Below are positions 55,640 through 64,000 of a DNA stretch of 64,000 bases, in pieces. The stretch covers positions 186,876,752 to 186,940,751 of the forward strand of contig NC_081553.1 of assembly GCF_963082655.1 (NCBI RefSeq), read 5' to 3'. Within the stretch, counting starts at the first letter, position 1, and every line of letters begins with the position of its first letter. The position numbers and the translations under genes were made by a program. The notes beneath the pieces were generated by a model. That model saw nothing but the letters and a program-made list of their open reading frames with translations. It searched no databases and was not told the DNA's origin. The stretch comes from Stomoxys calcitrans. Lineage: Eukaryota > Arthropoda > Insecta > Diptera > Muscidae.

Positions 55640-56165
55640 AGAAATGCTCCAAAAATACGATCACGGTGCTTTGAAAGAAGTCTATGACATCGTGACAGGT
55701 GATGAATCGTGGATTTACGCGTATGAGCCTGAAAGTTAACAGCATTCGACTGTATGGGTGTTTCTAAATGAGACAAATCCATCAAAAATTGCTCGCGAAC
55801 GAAGCACTTCCAAGCAATTGATCGCCTGTTTTTTTTCGGAAAAACTGGACATGTCCCAATCATATCTCTAGAACAGCGCAGAACAGTCAATTGTGAGTGG
55901 TGCACAAACATCCATTTGTTTGCCAGTTGTCTTCCAAGAAATCATGATCCGTCTTCGTCTGTCCTCTTCACCACGAAATTGCAAGCTCTCACACATTGGC
56001 TCAATCAAATGCATTTTTGAGCACTTAAAACATCGATTTGATGAGTCATCCGTCGTATAGTTCTGACTTGGCACCGAATAACTTCTGTTTATTGCCGTAC
56101 ATAAAAACTAAAATTAGAGGTCAACGCTTTTCGACACCTGATGAAGCTTATCATGAAATCTAAAA
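55640..56165 (+). pseudogene. mariner transposase relic
   Basis: Frameshifted text has 'VTGDESWIYAYEPES' with the first catalytic Asp (about 55700), 'STSKQLIACFFSEK', 'HHEIASSHT' where the second Asp of HDNA is Glu, and 'HPSYSSDLAPNNF' with the third Asp (about 56050), then 'LRGQRFSTPDEA'. The order is that of mariner (DD34D) transposases. Stops and frame changes make it inactive. TIRs were not identified. Confidence 0.78.
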
Positions 56166-56234
56166 GGCAACCCTCGTATCGTTTCCGATACCAGCTTGCA
56201 TCGTCATAAACTGGGGGAGACCCAAAAACTTTGG

Positions 56235-56420
56235 AGTATACTGATGACTGTCCATTGACTATCCAACTCCAATTCATCCTAGGTATGCAGCCCTGTTCTT
56301 CTCCCTTGTCGACAACTGCCGTCACCAAACTATTCTTAGCAACATTAGCAAAGGTTCTTGGACCCATCTTACTATTGTTCGCCCTTGTTCTTTTAGGCAT
56401 GGGATGCCCTACAGATGACC
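56235..56420 (-). pseudogene. ORF1 (gag-like) fragment of LOA/jockey-type retrotransposon
   Basis: The minus strand reads 'GPRTFANVAKNSLVTAVVDKGEEQGCIPRMNWSWIVNG', matching the FADVAK...AVVDRG...GxIP pattern at the end of the ORF1 proteins of fly LOA/jockey elements. Upstream to about 56620 the text is Ser/Pro/Arg-rich in broken frames. These proteins bind element RNA. Confidence 0.6.
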
Positions 56421-56689
56421 GCAGCCTTTTGGCTGACTGCGGTGCAGTTTCCGAATCTAGAGTGTGGGGTAGCCTTTGCAGCGAATCCCCAAGCCCAATT
56501 TAGGAAGTCTCTCTCCCTAGCAGTGAAAGTCTTAGGATTATTCGCACCAAGCCCCTCGATAAACCTGAGAGTGATGCGCCTTGGTTTGCCGGGGAAGGCC
56601 TAGGCTAATTATAGGCATGCGAAGATAAAATTGGTTCGGCCTTGTGCCTAAGACTCGAACCAGGTCAAAATCCCCTGCTGACCAGTCGT

Positions 56690-57000
56690 CTGTCGGCTAC
56701 TGGAACCTGGCGCAGCCGCTCACAACAACATGCTACGGCATGATGCAACCACCACAGCTGTTGGGTCTTTGGAGTCCATTATACTGCAGGTTGCAAGTAA
56801 CGACTTCTGCACATGCTCTGATAACGTTGAGAAAGAAGAGGCTATAGAACATCTGCTGTGTGTTTGACCAGCACTTACAAGCCGAAACAGTTCCACTTAA
56901 GGTTCTCATTTCTTTGAGAATTTGTCTGAATTAGCAGATGTGAACATGCGCAAGTTGTTGGACTTTTAAAGCAGTCTGGATGTTTTAACAAGAAGGACGA
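56690..57000 (+). pseudogene. C-terminal Cys/His tail of LOA/I-like element
   Basis: 'VASNDFCTCSDNVEKEEAIEHLLCVCPALTS' (about 56790-56880), then a segment like 'SDLADVNMRKLLDFLKQSGCF'. The same tail ends the relics at 15000-16995 and 60690-61140. Confidence 0.65.
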
Positions 57001-57291
57001 ACGGAAAGAGTCTCAGATCCTAGATAGAATTCCATAGCCCCGTCAAATATATATGCGAGGCTTATAGACTACGGACAATCTTATCCTCCAAATCTATGAA
57101 CAATGTCCAGTTAATAAACACAAGACCTACTCTGGGATACACATTACAGGGGATGCACTACAACGAACCACGTGGCACCGGAAGATGTTTTTACTAGTAC
57201 GGGGTCGTCGTGGATTGTTGGTGTCTGAATCAAGGATTCTTTGGGACTTTATAATGTCTCACTGGTTGAATTGCAAGCTGTTAAGCTGTAG

Positions 57292-57440
57292 TCCACCTTG
57301 ATTACAAAAAAAAAGATAGCAGAGAAACGATACAATAAGGACATGCGGACGGACGGACATAGCTAAGCCGAATACGGAGGAATTTTTGAGTCGAACCATA
57401 CATTTTATCACAGCTGAAGTAGTGGTGTAGGCTACAGTTT
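57292..57440 (+). repeat. Class-2 repeat, 3'-end fragment
   Basis: 'CCACCTTGATTACAA', 'GGACGGACGGACATAGCTAAG' and 'GAAGTAGTGGTGTAGG' in the family order. Confidence 0.5.
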
Positions 57441-57444
57441 GTAT

Positions 57445-58380
57445 TTTTATAAGAAAATCTAGAAACAAAAATAATCCACTGGATCCCTTAAAAAGCATTA
57501 CAACCAACTTTGGACGCCAAGTTGGCGCGTATTATCGCTAAGTGGGATCAAAAGAAAAACACGAAGACTACAACAACTTCTTTTTGTTTTTTTAGGACAC
57601 TCTATTGTACATATACATTATCGAACAACACTTTGCTCTTCAGACCCAACTTCATTATCTATTATTTTATCTAAGAATACTAATTTATGTTTAATAATTA
57701 ACTAACCATAATGCAAAGGTTTTTTGGCATAAGCCTAAATTAAAAAAAAACGTATACTTTAAAAAAACCTAATGTTTCATCTCAATGTCCACTGATATTA
57801 ATGATCTCTAGACTTTGATTTAATATTGCATATTCACTTTAAAATGTGTTAATCATCAACTTGTAGGCAATCACTGAACGATGTCCATAATTAAAGAGTC
57901 AGCAAGCAAACATAAGTTTTGATTGTTTTTTAATTGCTCGTTGTTCAAGCACAAATTTATGCATAGAAATTAAATGTTAGACCTCATTTCTTAGCTAAAC
58001 ATTCTGAAAATGTTGTATAGTATTTAAAAAAAACATGCCAACTTGCTGTTTTGCTGAATGCTTGCCTAACATTTACACAAAAAGGAAATTTGACCTGAAA
58101 CCTGACTTTGTACTTCTAGCAAGTTAAACTTCTATTTGGCTCACTGCTTTGTTTTTGTTTTCTTTTTTATGAATACACTTTGTTCGATATGAATTGTATC
58201 GTTTGGGGTTTTCTTCTTCTTCTGCTGCTTGTTGTTTGTTGTTCTGCAATATTAGCCAACAGTTTTTCAAGTTCAACAACTTCATGTTTTTTTATTGGTA
58301 TAGGTCGGTATTTTGCACAGAATAAAATCAATAATTAGGAGTTATTAAACAAAAACACTGTTCTACAATGGATTCTTAAC
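57445..58380. other. AT-rich region without a gene
   Basis: Unique-looking A/T-rich sequence. It might be intron or 3' UTR if the minus-strand candidate exon next to it is real. Confidence 0.45.
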
Positions 58381-58386
58381 TTAAAT

Positions 58387-58640
58387 TCATAATATGATGG
58401 TCATGATGTTATATATAACCAGTTTGCTGAAAACAAGTATCCCTTTTCCAACCATCGATGTATGAAGTTTAGGATACAGTTCTTTAAGGTTCTGTAATAA
58501 GGCAAAGATCTTACCAACAAAATTCAGTAGACTTATCTGCAAAAAATACATTAGCAGGATGTCACTGAGAACAATACAGCTGTGTTCGATTGTTGAAACT
58601 TTAAGGCATCTTTCTTCTCTGGTTTCACCCTGGAATAACA
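58387..58640 (-). CDS. Candidate exon(s), weak
   Basis: The minus strand shows an acceptor-like TGTTATTCCAG followed by 'GETREERCLKVSTIEHSCIVLSD', then another pyrimidine tract TATTTTTTGCAG and 'ISLLNFVGKIFALLQNLKELYPKL...'. The frame stays open through both sites to a stop at about 58387. No domain recognised; in AT-rich DNA such signals can be chance. Confidence 0.28.
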
Positions 58641-58763
58641 TATTTACATAACATATTGCCATAAAAGTTACCAGGAAAATGTGAAAGGAATTATGAGTCG
58701 AGTGATTATTGTTTTTTTTTTTATAATACATGATGCTCTGTGTAACAAAACAATGAGGAAATA

Positions 58764-60263
58764 AACAAGTAAAAAGGCGTTGAGTTCGGCCGGGCCGAAC
58801 TTTGGATACGCACCACATCGAGTATATATGTTATCCACCTTTTGTCATAATCTGGTGAAAAATGCATAATTTATGCCTCCATAGTAGCTATATCGAAATA
58901 TGGTCCAATTTGAATCAAATTCGGCACGGACAATGAGTGGTCTAATAAGTACAAGTCATTGTTCAATTTTGTAGCACAATATATTGGCCTTTTTGGTAAT
59001 AATATCCAATATATAGACCGGATGTCGAAAATCCTTACTTAAGTCACCGTGTCAAATTTCAGCGAAATGGGATTATAAATGTGCCTTATATGGGACCAGG
59101 ACTTTAAATCGGAGATCGGTCTATATGGCAGCTATATGCAAATCTGAACCGATCGAGACCAAATTGAAGAGGGATGTCGAATAAATGCGCCTTTTATGGG
59201 CCCAAAACCTTAAATCGAGAGATCGGTCTATATATGGCAGCTATATCCAAACCTGGAGCGATCTGGGCCATATTGCAGAAAGATATCGAGGGGCCTAACA
59301 GAACTCACTGTGCCAAACTACGTCGACATCAGTCAATTATTGCGCCTTTTATGGGCCCAAAACTTTAAATCGAGAGATCGGTCTATATGACAGCTACATT
59401 CAAATCTGGACCGATCTGAGCCAAACTAAAGAAGAATGTCGAAGGGCCCAACACAACTCACTGTCCCAAATTTCGGTGAAATCGGACAATAAATGCGCCT
59501 TTTATGGGCTTAGAACCTTAAATCGAGAGATCGGTCTATATATGGCAGCTATATCCAAATCTGGAGCGATCCGGGCCATACTGCAGAAAGATATCGAGGG
59601 GCCTAACAGAACTCACTGTGCCAGGCTTCGTCGACATCGGTCAAATATTACGCTTTTTATGGGCCCAAAACTTTAAATCGAGAGATCAGTCTATATGGCA
59701 GCTATATTCAAATCTGAACCGATCTGGCCCAAATTGAAGAAGAATGTCGAAGGGTCTCACTGTCAAAGATTCCACGAAATCGGACAATAAATGCGCCTTT
59801 TATGGGACCAAGACTTTAAAACGAGAGATCGGTCTATATGCCAGGTATATCCAAATCTGAACCGATCGTGGCCAAATTATACAAGGATATTGACTGGTCT
59901 AACACATCTCACTGTCCCAAATTTCAGCAAAATCGGTCAATAATTGTGCCTTTTATGGGCCTAAGACCCTACATCGGCGGATCGGTCCATATGGAGGCTA
60001 TATCAAGATATAGTCCGATATAGCCCATCTTCAAACTTAACCTGCTTATGGACAAAAAAAGAATCTGTGCAAAGTTGCAGCTCAATCTCTTTATTTTTAA
60101 AGACTATAGCGTGATTTCAGACGGATGGACATGGCTATATCTTCTTAGATTTGTAAGACGATCAAGAATATATATACTTTTTAGGGTCGGAAATGGATAT
60201 TTGGATGTGTTGCAAACGGAATGACAAAATGAATATTACCCCCTCCTTCGATGGTGAGTACGA
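58764..60263 (-). mobile_element. mini-me-like repeat, copy in right arm
   Basis: Palindrome AGTTCGGCCGGGCCGAACT at 58783-58801. Internal units run to about 60020, then the inverse core with 'GACGGATGGACATGGC' (about 60120) and end 'TTCGATGGTGAGTACG'. The GTCY tract is shorter than in the left arm. Confidence 0.7.
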
Positions 60264-60277
60264 AAATATGATCAAAT

Positions 60278-60367
60278 CAAAAGACTTAGGAAACGAACAT
60301 GAGTAATCATTCAATTGAATTGTGTCCTCAGACATCTAAGCAACAAAAGACTTAAGAAACGAACATG
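60278..60367 (+). repeat. 24-bp motif pair, 66-bp spacing (right arm)
   Basis: Copies at 60278-60301 (CTTAGG variant) and 60344-60367. The same variant base appears in the left arm at 52539-52562, confirming common descent. Confidence 0.8.
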
Positions 60368-60689
60368 GGCAGTTGATTCCTTTACAACATTTGAAATAAA
60401 ATAGCAAATAGAGATATTATAAATACAATATATTGCCTATCCAAAATGAGCTAAAAATACCAGGTCTCCTGACACCACCGACAGATGTCATCGTATCTCA
60501 TGACAATACGAGACATATGTTACTTCACTTACTATGTTCTATTATAATTCCTATAACCATACTCAGATGTGTATTTTCCAATGACAACCAACTATCTATG
60601 TTCAATTTCGAGCGTTCATACCACAGAAGTTTCGTTTGTTCACATTCGGCTCTTAAATTCCAGCGATGTAACCATGTATCCTTATAACG

Positions 60690-60995
60690 CTCCAAAGTCC
60701 CATTGAAAATTTTCGATAATGGTGGGTAAATATCCAATATGATACCTCTGAAGACAATTTAAAACCTCTCGGCAGCGACCCAAACTCTTACACCTTATAC
60801 TCGTGCCGGCTAAAGCCTTCAAAGCTGCTTGACTATCAATGTGGAAGTCCCATTGAAAATTTTCGATAATGGCGGGTATATATCCAATATGATTCCTCTG
60901 AAGACAATTTAAAACCTCTCGACAGTGACCCAAACTCTTACACCTTATACTCGTACCTGCTAAAGCCTTCAAAGCTGCTTGACTATCAATGTGGA
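60690..60995 (-). pseudogene. RNase H fragment of LOA/I-like element, tandemly duplicated
   Basis: Two units of 150 bp (60695-60844, 60845-60994) each encode 'HIDSQAALKALAGTSIRCKSLG.CREVLNCLQR.HIGY' on the minus strand, the DSQAALKAL block with the catalytic Asp of RNase H. The units differ at a few bases. Confidence 0.75.
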
Positions 60996-61140
60996 TACAG
61001 AAGGAGTTCCATTTTAGGTTCTTATTTCTTTGAGAACTTGTCTGATTTAGCGAATTTGAACATTCGCAAGTTGTTGGGCTTTTCAAAGCTATTTGGATGG
61101 TTTATTGATAGGAACTAGAAGACATCTTCCATCTCCTGTT
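60996..61140 (+). pseudogene. C-terminal tail of LOA/I-like element
   Basis: The plus strand reads 'RRSSILGSYFFENLSDLANLNIRKLLGFSKLFGWF', the same tail as 15150 and 56900. It abuts the RNase H fragment in opposite orientation, so the two are rearranged pieces. Confidence 0.62.
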
Positions 61141-61205
61141 CCTGTGGTACCACTACAGACGTAAACCTCTAAGCAACCCAAGTAAAATTGGAAAGATCTT
61201 TGCAG

Positions 61206-61236
61206 GCAGATACCAACATGGTCTGTTGGTATCTGC
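61206..61236. repeat. 13-bp stem hairpin at the foldback edge
   Basis: GCAGATACCAACA, 5-nt loop, TGTTGGTATCTGC. The second arm is also the start of the long foldback arm. Confidence 0.8.
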
Positions 61237-61680
61237 ATGACGTAATAGTAGACGTGACAATGTCTTTTATTTCGTACATCCTTACATCAGGGATGAGTTA
61301 TTGCATCCAGCTGCCCCGGCTCTTATTTATCCAACTCTATTGACATTTCTCGATAGTCTCATCTAGTATGGCCCATGTATGAACCATTTCAATATCACTC
61401 TCTCCCCTCTGAGGATTGCACCTGGCGAATAGAGACTAGCGCCCTCTAGCTTGTAGCCATAGAGCTACAAGCCTACAAGCTCCTCAGAGGGGAGAGAGTG
61501 ATATCAGAATGGTTCATACATGGGCCATACTAGATGAGACTATCGAGAGATGCCAATAGAGTTGGATAAATAAGAGCCGAGGCAGCTGGATGCAATAACT
61601 CTTCCCTGATGTAAGGATGTGCAGAAATAAAAGACATTGTCACGTCTACTATTACGTCATGCAGATACCAACAGACCATG
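61217..61680. repeat. Long foldback: about 198-bp arms, 67-bp loop
   Basis: Arms 61217-61414 and 61482-61680 are inverse copies; by hand alignment I count about nine differences. The loop holds nested short inverted repeats (AGCTTGTAG / CTACAAGC). No transposase, terminal signature or flanking target duplication was found. If transcribed, the RNA would fold into a long near-perfect hairpin. Confidence 0.88.
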
Positions 61681-61689
61681 GTTCGTTCC

Positions 61690-62035
61690 GGAAATGCCTA
61701 CAAAGAATACTCTTCTAGCAACTGCATCTATGAGGAGCACAAAATTATAGATGATGTGGCAACCTCTTTTCTATTGCGAACGTTGGTTCGAAAGACGCAA
61801 GGAATTGGAAGCAGCTGGTGACGTTTCGCCTTAAACAATAGTCTAAGAGATGTTTTAAAATGCAAAAAACTGGGAGGCGGAGATGAGTAAGAATACTGCG
61901 CAGGAAGAAGATAAGACGCAGTGGCGTATAGTATGAATGCGAAGGTCTGGATGCAGACACAATAAAATTTAAATAAATAATCACTAGACAAGGGGTCCAA
62001 CTAGAAATAATGCGAAAGCAATTCCGAGGTGGAAC
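61690..62035. other. No gene seen
   Basis: Short open frames on both strands without recognised homology. Confidence 0.4.
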
Positions 62036-62039
62036 TGAG

Positions 62040-62330
62040 CACAGTGGGAGAAAATCGAAAAAAAGCTTGTAAAAAATATGCCGTGTGAGAATTGGTAGAG
62101 ATATCTCTTTGCAAGTTTGAATGGTTAGAGCTGAGGTGTTAGCGAGATCATGGCCCTAGGTTGTCCGGGCGCCTTTTGGCAGGCCCTTTAAGTTGGCCCC
62201 CTCGGTATTTCGAAAATTTGTTGAGGCTGCCATATCTTTGTTTTCGGTCCGATTTCCATTTTTTTTGCTGGATAGTACTCAAAAATTCATACAAAAAGGC
62301 CGCTTAGGGTGTACAATTGTTTTGTAACGT
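62040..62330 (+). repeat. Class-4 (CACAGTGGGA) element, left part
   Basis: Starts CACAGTGGGAGAAAA, continues 'GAGATATCTCTTTGCAAG' and the landmarks shared with 2885-3060. No right terminus before the next element. Confidence 0.55.
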
Positions 62331-62349
62331 TAATATTCGACTTTTAATT

Positions 62350-62407
62350 TTTATAACCACCACCGAAGAATGGCGGTTTATTCATATTTATTTCCGACCC
62401 TATAAAG

Positions 62408-62492
<85 letters not shown>

Positions 62493-63751
62493 TTGATCGT
62501 CTTAAAAATATAAGTCGATGTAGCCATGTCCATCCGTCTGGCCGTCCGTCTGTCTGTTTAAATCACGCTTCAGTCTTTAAAAATAGAGATAATGAGTTGA
62601 AACTTTGCATAGATTCTTTTTTTTGTCCATAAGCAGGTTAAGTTCGAAGACTGGCTATATTTTGATATACCCCCCCATATAGACCAATCCACCGATTCAG
62701 GGTCTTAGGCCCATAAAAACCACACTTATTATCCGATTTTGCTGAAATTTAGTACAGTGATTTGGTTTAGACCCTTCAATATTTTTTTTCAATGGGGCTC
62801 AAATCGGTTAAGATTTGGATATAGCTGCCATATAGACCGATCTATCTCTCGATGTAAGGTCTTGGGCCCATAAAAGGCACATTTATTTTTCGATGTCGCC
62901 AAAATTTGGGACAGTGAGCTGTGTTAGGCCCTTCGACATCCCTCTTTGATTTGGCCCAGATCGATTCAGATTTGGATATAGCTGCCATATAGACCGATCT
63001 ATCTCTCGATTTAAGGTTTTGGGCCCATAAAAGGCACATTTATTGTCCGATGTCGCCGAAATTTGGGACAGTGAGTTGTCTAATGCCCTTCGACATCCTT
63101 TATAAATTTGGTCTCGGTCTATATGGATAGACCGATCTCTCGATTTAAGGTTTTGGGTCCAAAAAAGGCGCATTTATTTTTCGATGTCGCCGAAATTTGG
63201 GACAGTGAATTGTGTTAGGCTCTCGACATCTTTCTGCTATTGGCCCAGATCGGTCCAGATTTGGATATAGCTGCCATATAGACCGATCTCTCGATCTAAG
63301 GATTTGGGCCCATAAAAGGCACATTTAATGTCCGATGTCGCCGAAATTTGGACCAATGAGCAGTGTTAGGCCCTTCGATAATCCTCTTTGATTTGGCGCA
63401 GATCGATTCAGATTTGGATATGGCTACTATATAGATCGATCTCTCGATTTCGATTAAAATTTTCACAGTGACTTATGTTAGACTTTTCGCCTTCCGTGTC
63501 GTATATGGTTCAGATCGGTATATATTTGGATATAGCTACTAAAAGGACCAATATTTTGCTCTACAAAATTGAACAATGACTTGTACTTATTATACCACTC
63601 AATGCCCGTGCCGAATTTGATCCAAATTGGACCATATTTCGATATAGCTGCTTTGGGGGCATAAACAATGTATTTTTCACCGGATTATGACGAAATGTGG
63701 TTTACATATATTCCCGAGGTGGTGGGTATCCAAAGTTCTTTTTACTTGTTT
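62350..63751 (+). mobile_element. mini-me-like repeat with expanded TA tract and deleted palindrome
   Basis: Start 'TTTTTATAACCACCACCG', 'TTTCCGACCCTATAAAGTATG', 83-bp (TA)n, core 'TCTTGATCGTCTTAAAAATA', GTCY tract 'CCGTCTGGCCGTCCGTCTGT', and about seven internal units. The 3' end reads 'GAGGTGGTGGGTATCCAAAG' then directly 'CTTTTTACTTG': about 20 bp containing the palindrome are missing. Confidence 0.7.
62408..62490. repeat. (TA)n microsatellite, 83 bp
   Basis: Perfect TA repeat at the place where other copies have 'TATATATATTC'. Confidence 0.95.
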
Positions 63752-63875
63752 CTTTGAATTTTGTGACAAAATTTACAACTATCGATGTTCGCAACTTTCG
63801 ATATTTCTAATAATAAATATCGATGGTATCGATATTATCGTTAATTTCCTATCACCTATATTTAAAACAAAAATG

Positions 63876-63955
63876 AGGACTCAAAATCGTAGATCGGTTT
63901 ATATAGAAGCAATATCAAAGCATAGACCGATTAAAACCATATTAAATAATGTCAG
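63876..63955 (-). repeat. mini-me-like repeat unit fragment
   Basis: 'CGTAGATCGGTTTATATAGAAG' and 'AAGCATAGACCGATT' match inverted internal units. It runs towards the window end; the rest is AT-rich. Confidence 0.5.
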
Positions 63956-64000
63956 TTGGAAATCGTGAGAAAAATACGGCAAAATCCGGGGGATTTAATA

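Larger units (their letters stand above)
58669..60424 (-). repeat. Right arm of large inverted duplication
   Basis: Inverse copy of 52417-54592. It is about 420 bp shorter, mainly because the mini-me-like element has fewer internal units. The arms are separated by about 4.1 kb. Confidence 0.85.

Overview
This is eukaryotic, AT-rich, repeat-laden DNA, most likely from a calyptrate (muscoid) fly. The inference rests on three things: one spliced insect cuticle-type gene with a 56-nt intron, retroelement relics of fly type (RTE, I/LOA/jockey-like), and dispersed elements carrying the dipteran 'mini-me' signature of a (TA)n tract, a short core and a GTCY tract. The species cannot be named from sequence alone. 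There is no operon, CRISPR array, rRNA or tRNA gene.

The only confident host gene is on the minus strand between 17945 and 5303. Four exons (17945-17818, 11755-10838, 10781-10626, 5689-5303) join in frame with consensus splice sites. They encode about 529 residues of a protein with an Ala/Gln-rich helical region, a Thr-rich spacer and one six-cysteine chitin-binding type-2 (peritrophin-A) domain. It resembles the CPAP1 class of cuticular proteins analogous to peritrophins. Its 5' end is missing. Two introns of about 6.1 and 4.9 kb are filled with transposons while the exons stay intact. Weak exon candidates lie at 23064-23360 (+), 58387-58640 (-) and 52072-52150 (-).

Almost everything else is mobile DNA, much of it nested. 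(1) RTE-clade retrotransposons lie at 186-1052, 18657-19505, 31440-36320, 42858-44170 and 47772-50790. (2) Decayed I/LOA/jockey-like elements, several with RNase H, lie at 1-2190, 11930-14530, 15000-16995, 20700-22345, 23560-24015, 24490-25910, 27240-28870, 56235-57000 and 60690-61140. (3) A tRNA-derived SINE has over a dozen full or partial copies, two with clear target-site duplications. (4) A Tc1/mariner-superfamily foldback element with 195-bp inverted repeats has three complete copies and fragments, and a second mariner-type MITE has five copies. (5) Three classes of Helentron/DINE-like or tandem-structured dispersed repeats are present, two of which have grown long TA microsatellites.

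Larger structures lie to the right. A 1.8-2.2 kb inverted duplication is at 52417-54592 and 58669-60424. A near-perfect foldback with about 198-bp arms is at 61217-61680. A retrotransposon at 47808-48905 carries about four tandem copies of one RT segment. A 24-bp motif is paired at exactly 66-bp spacing in two unrelated loci, with a third occurrence from the inverted duplication. The strongest candidates for something undescribed are the foldback (possible hairpin-RNA locus), the SINE family, the foldback mariner and the 66-bp motif pairs. No new defence or metabolic system is visible.
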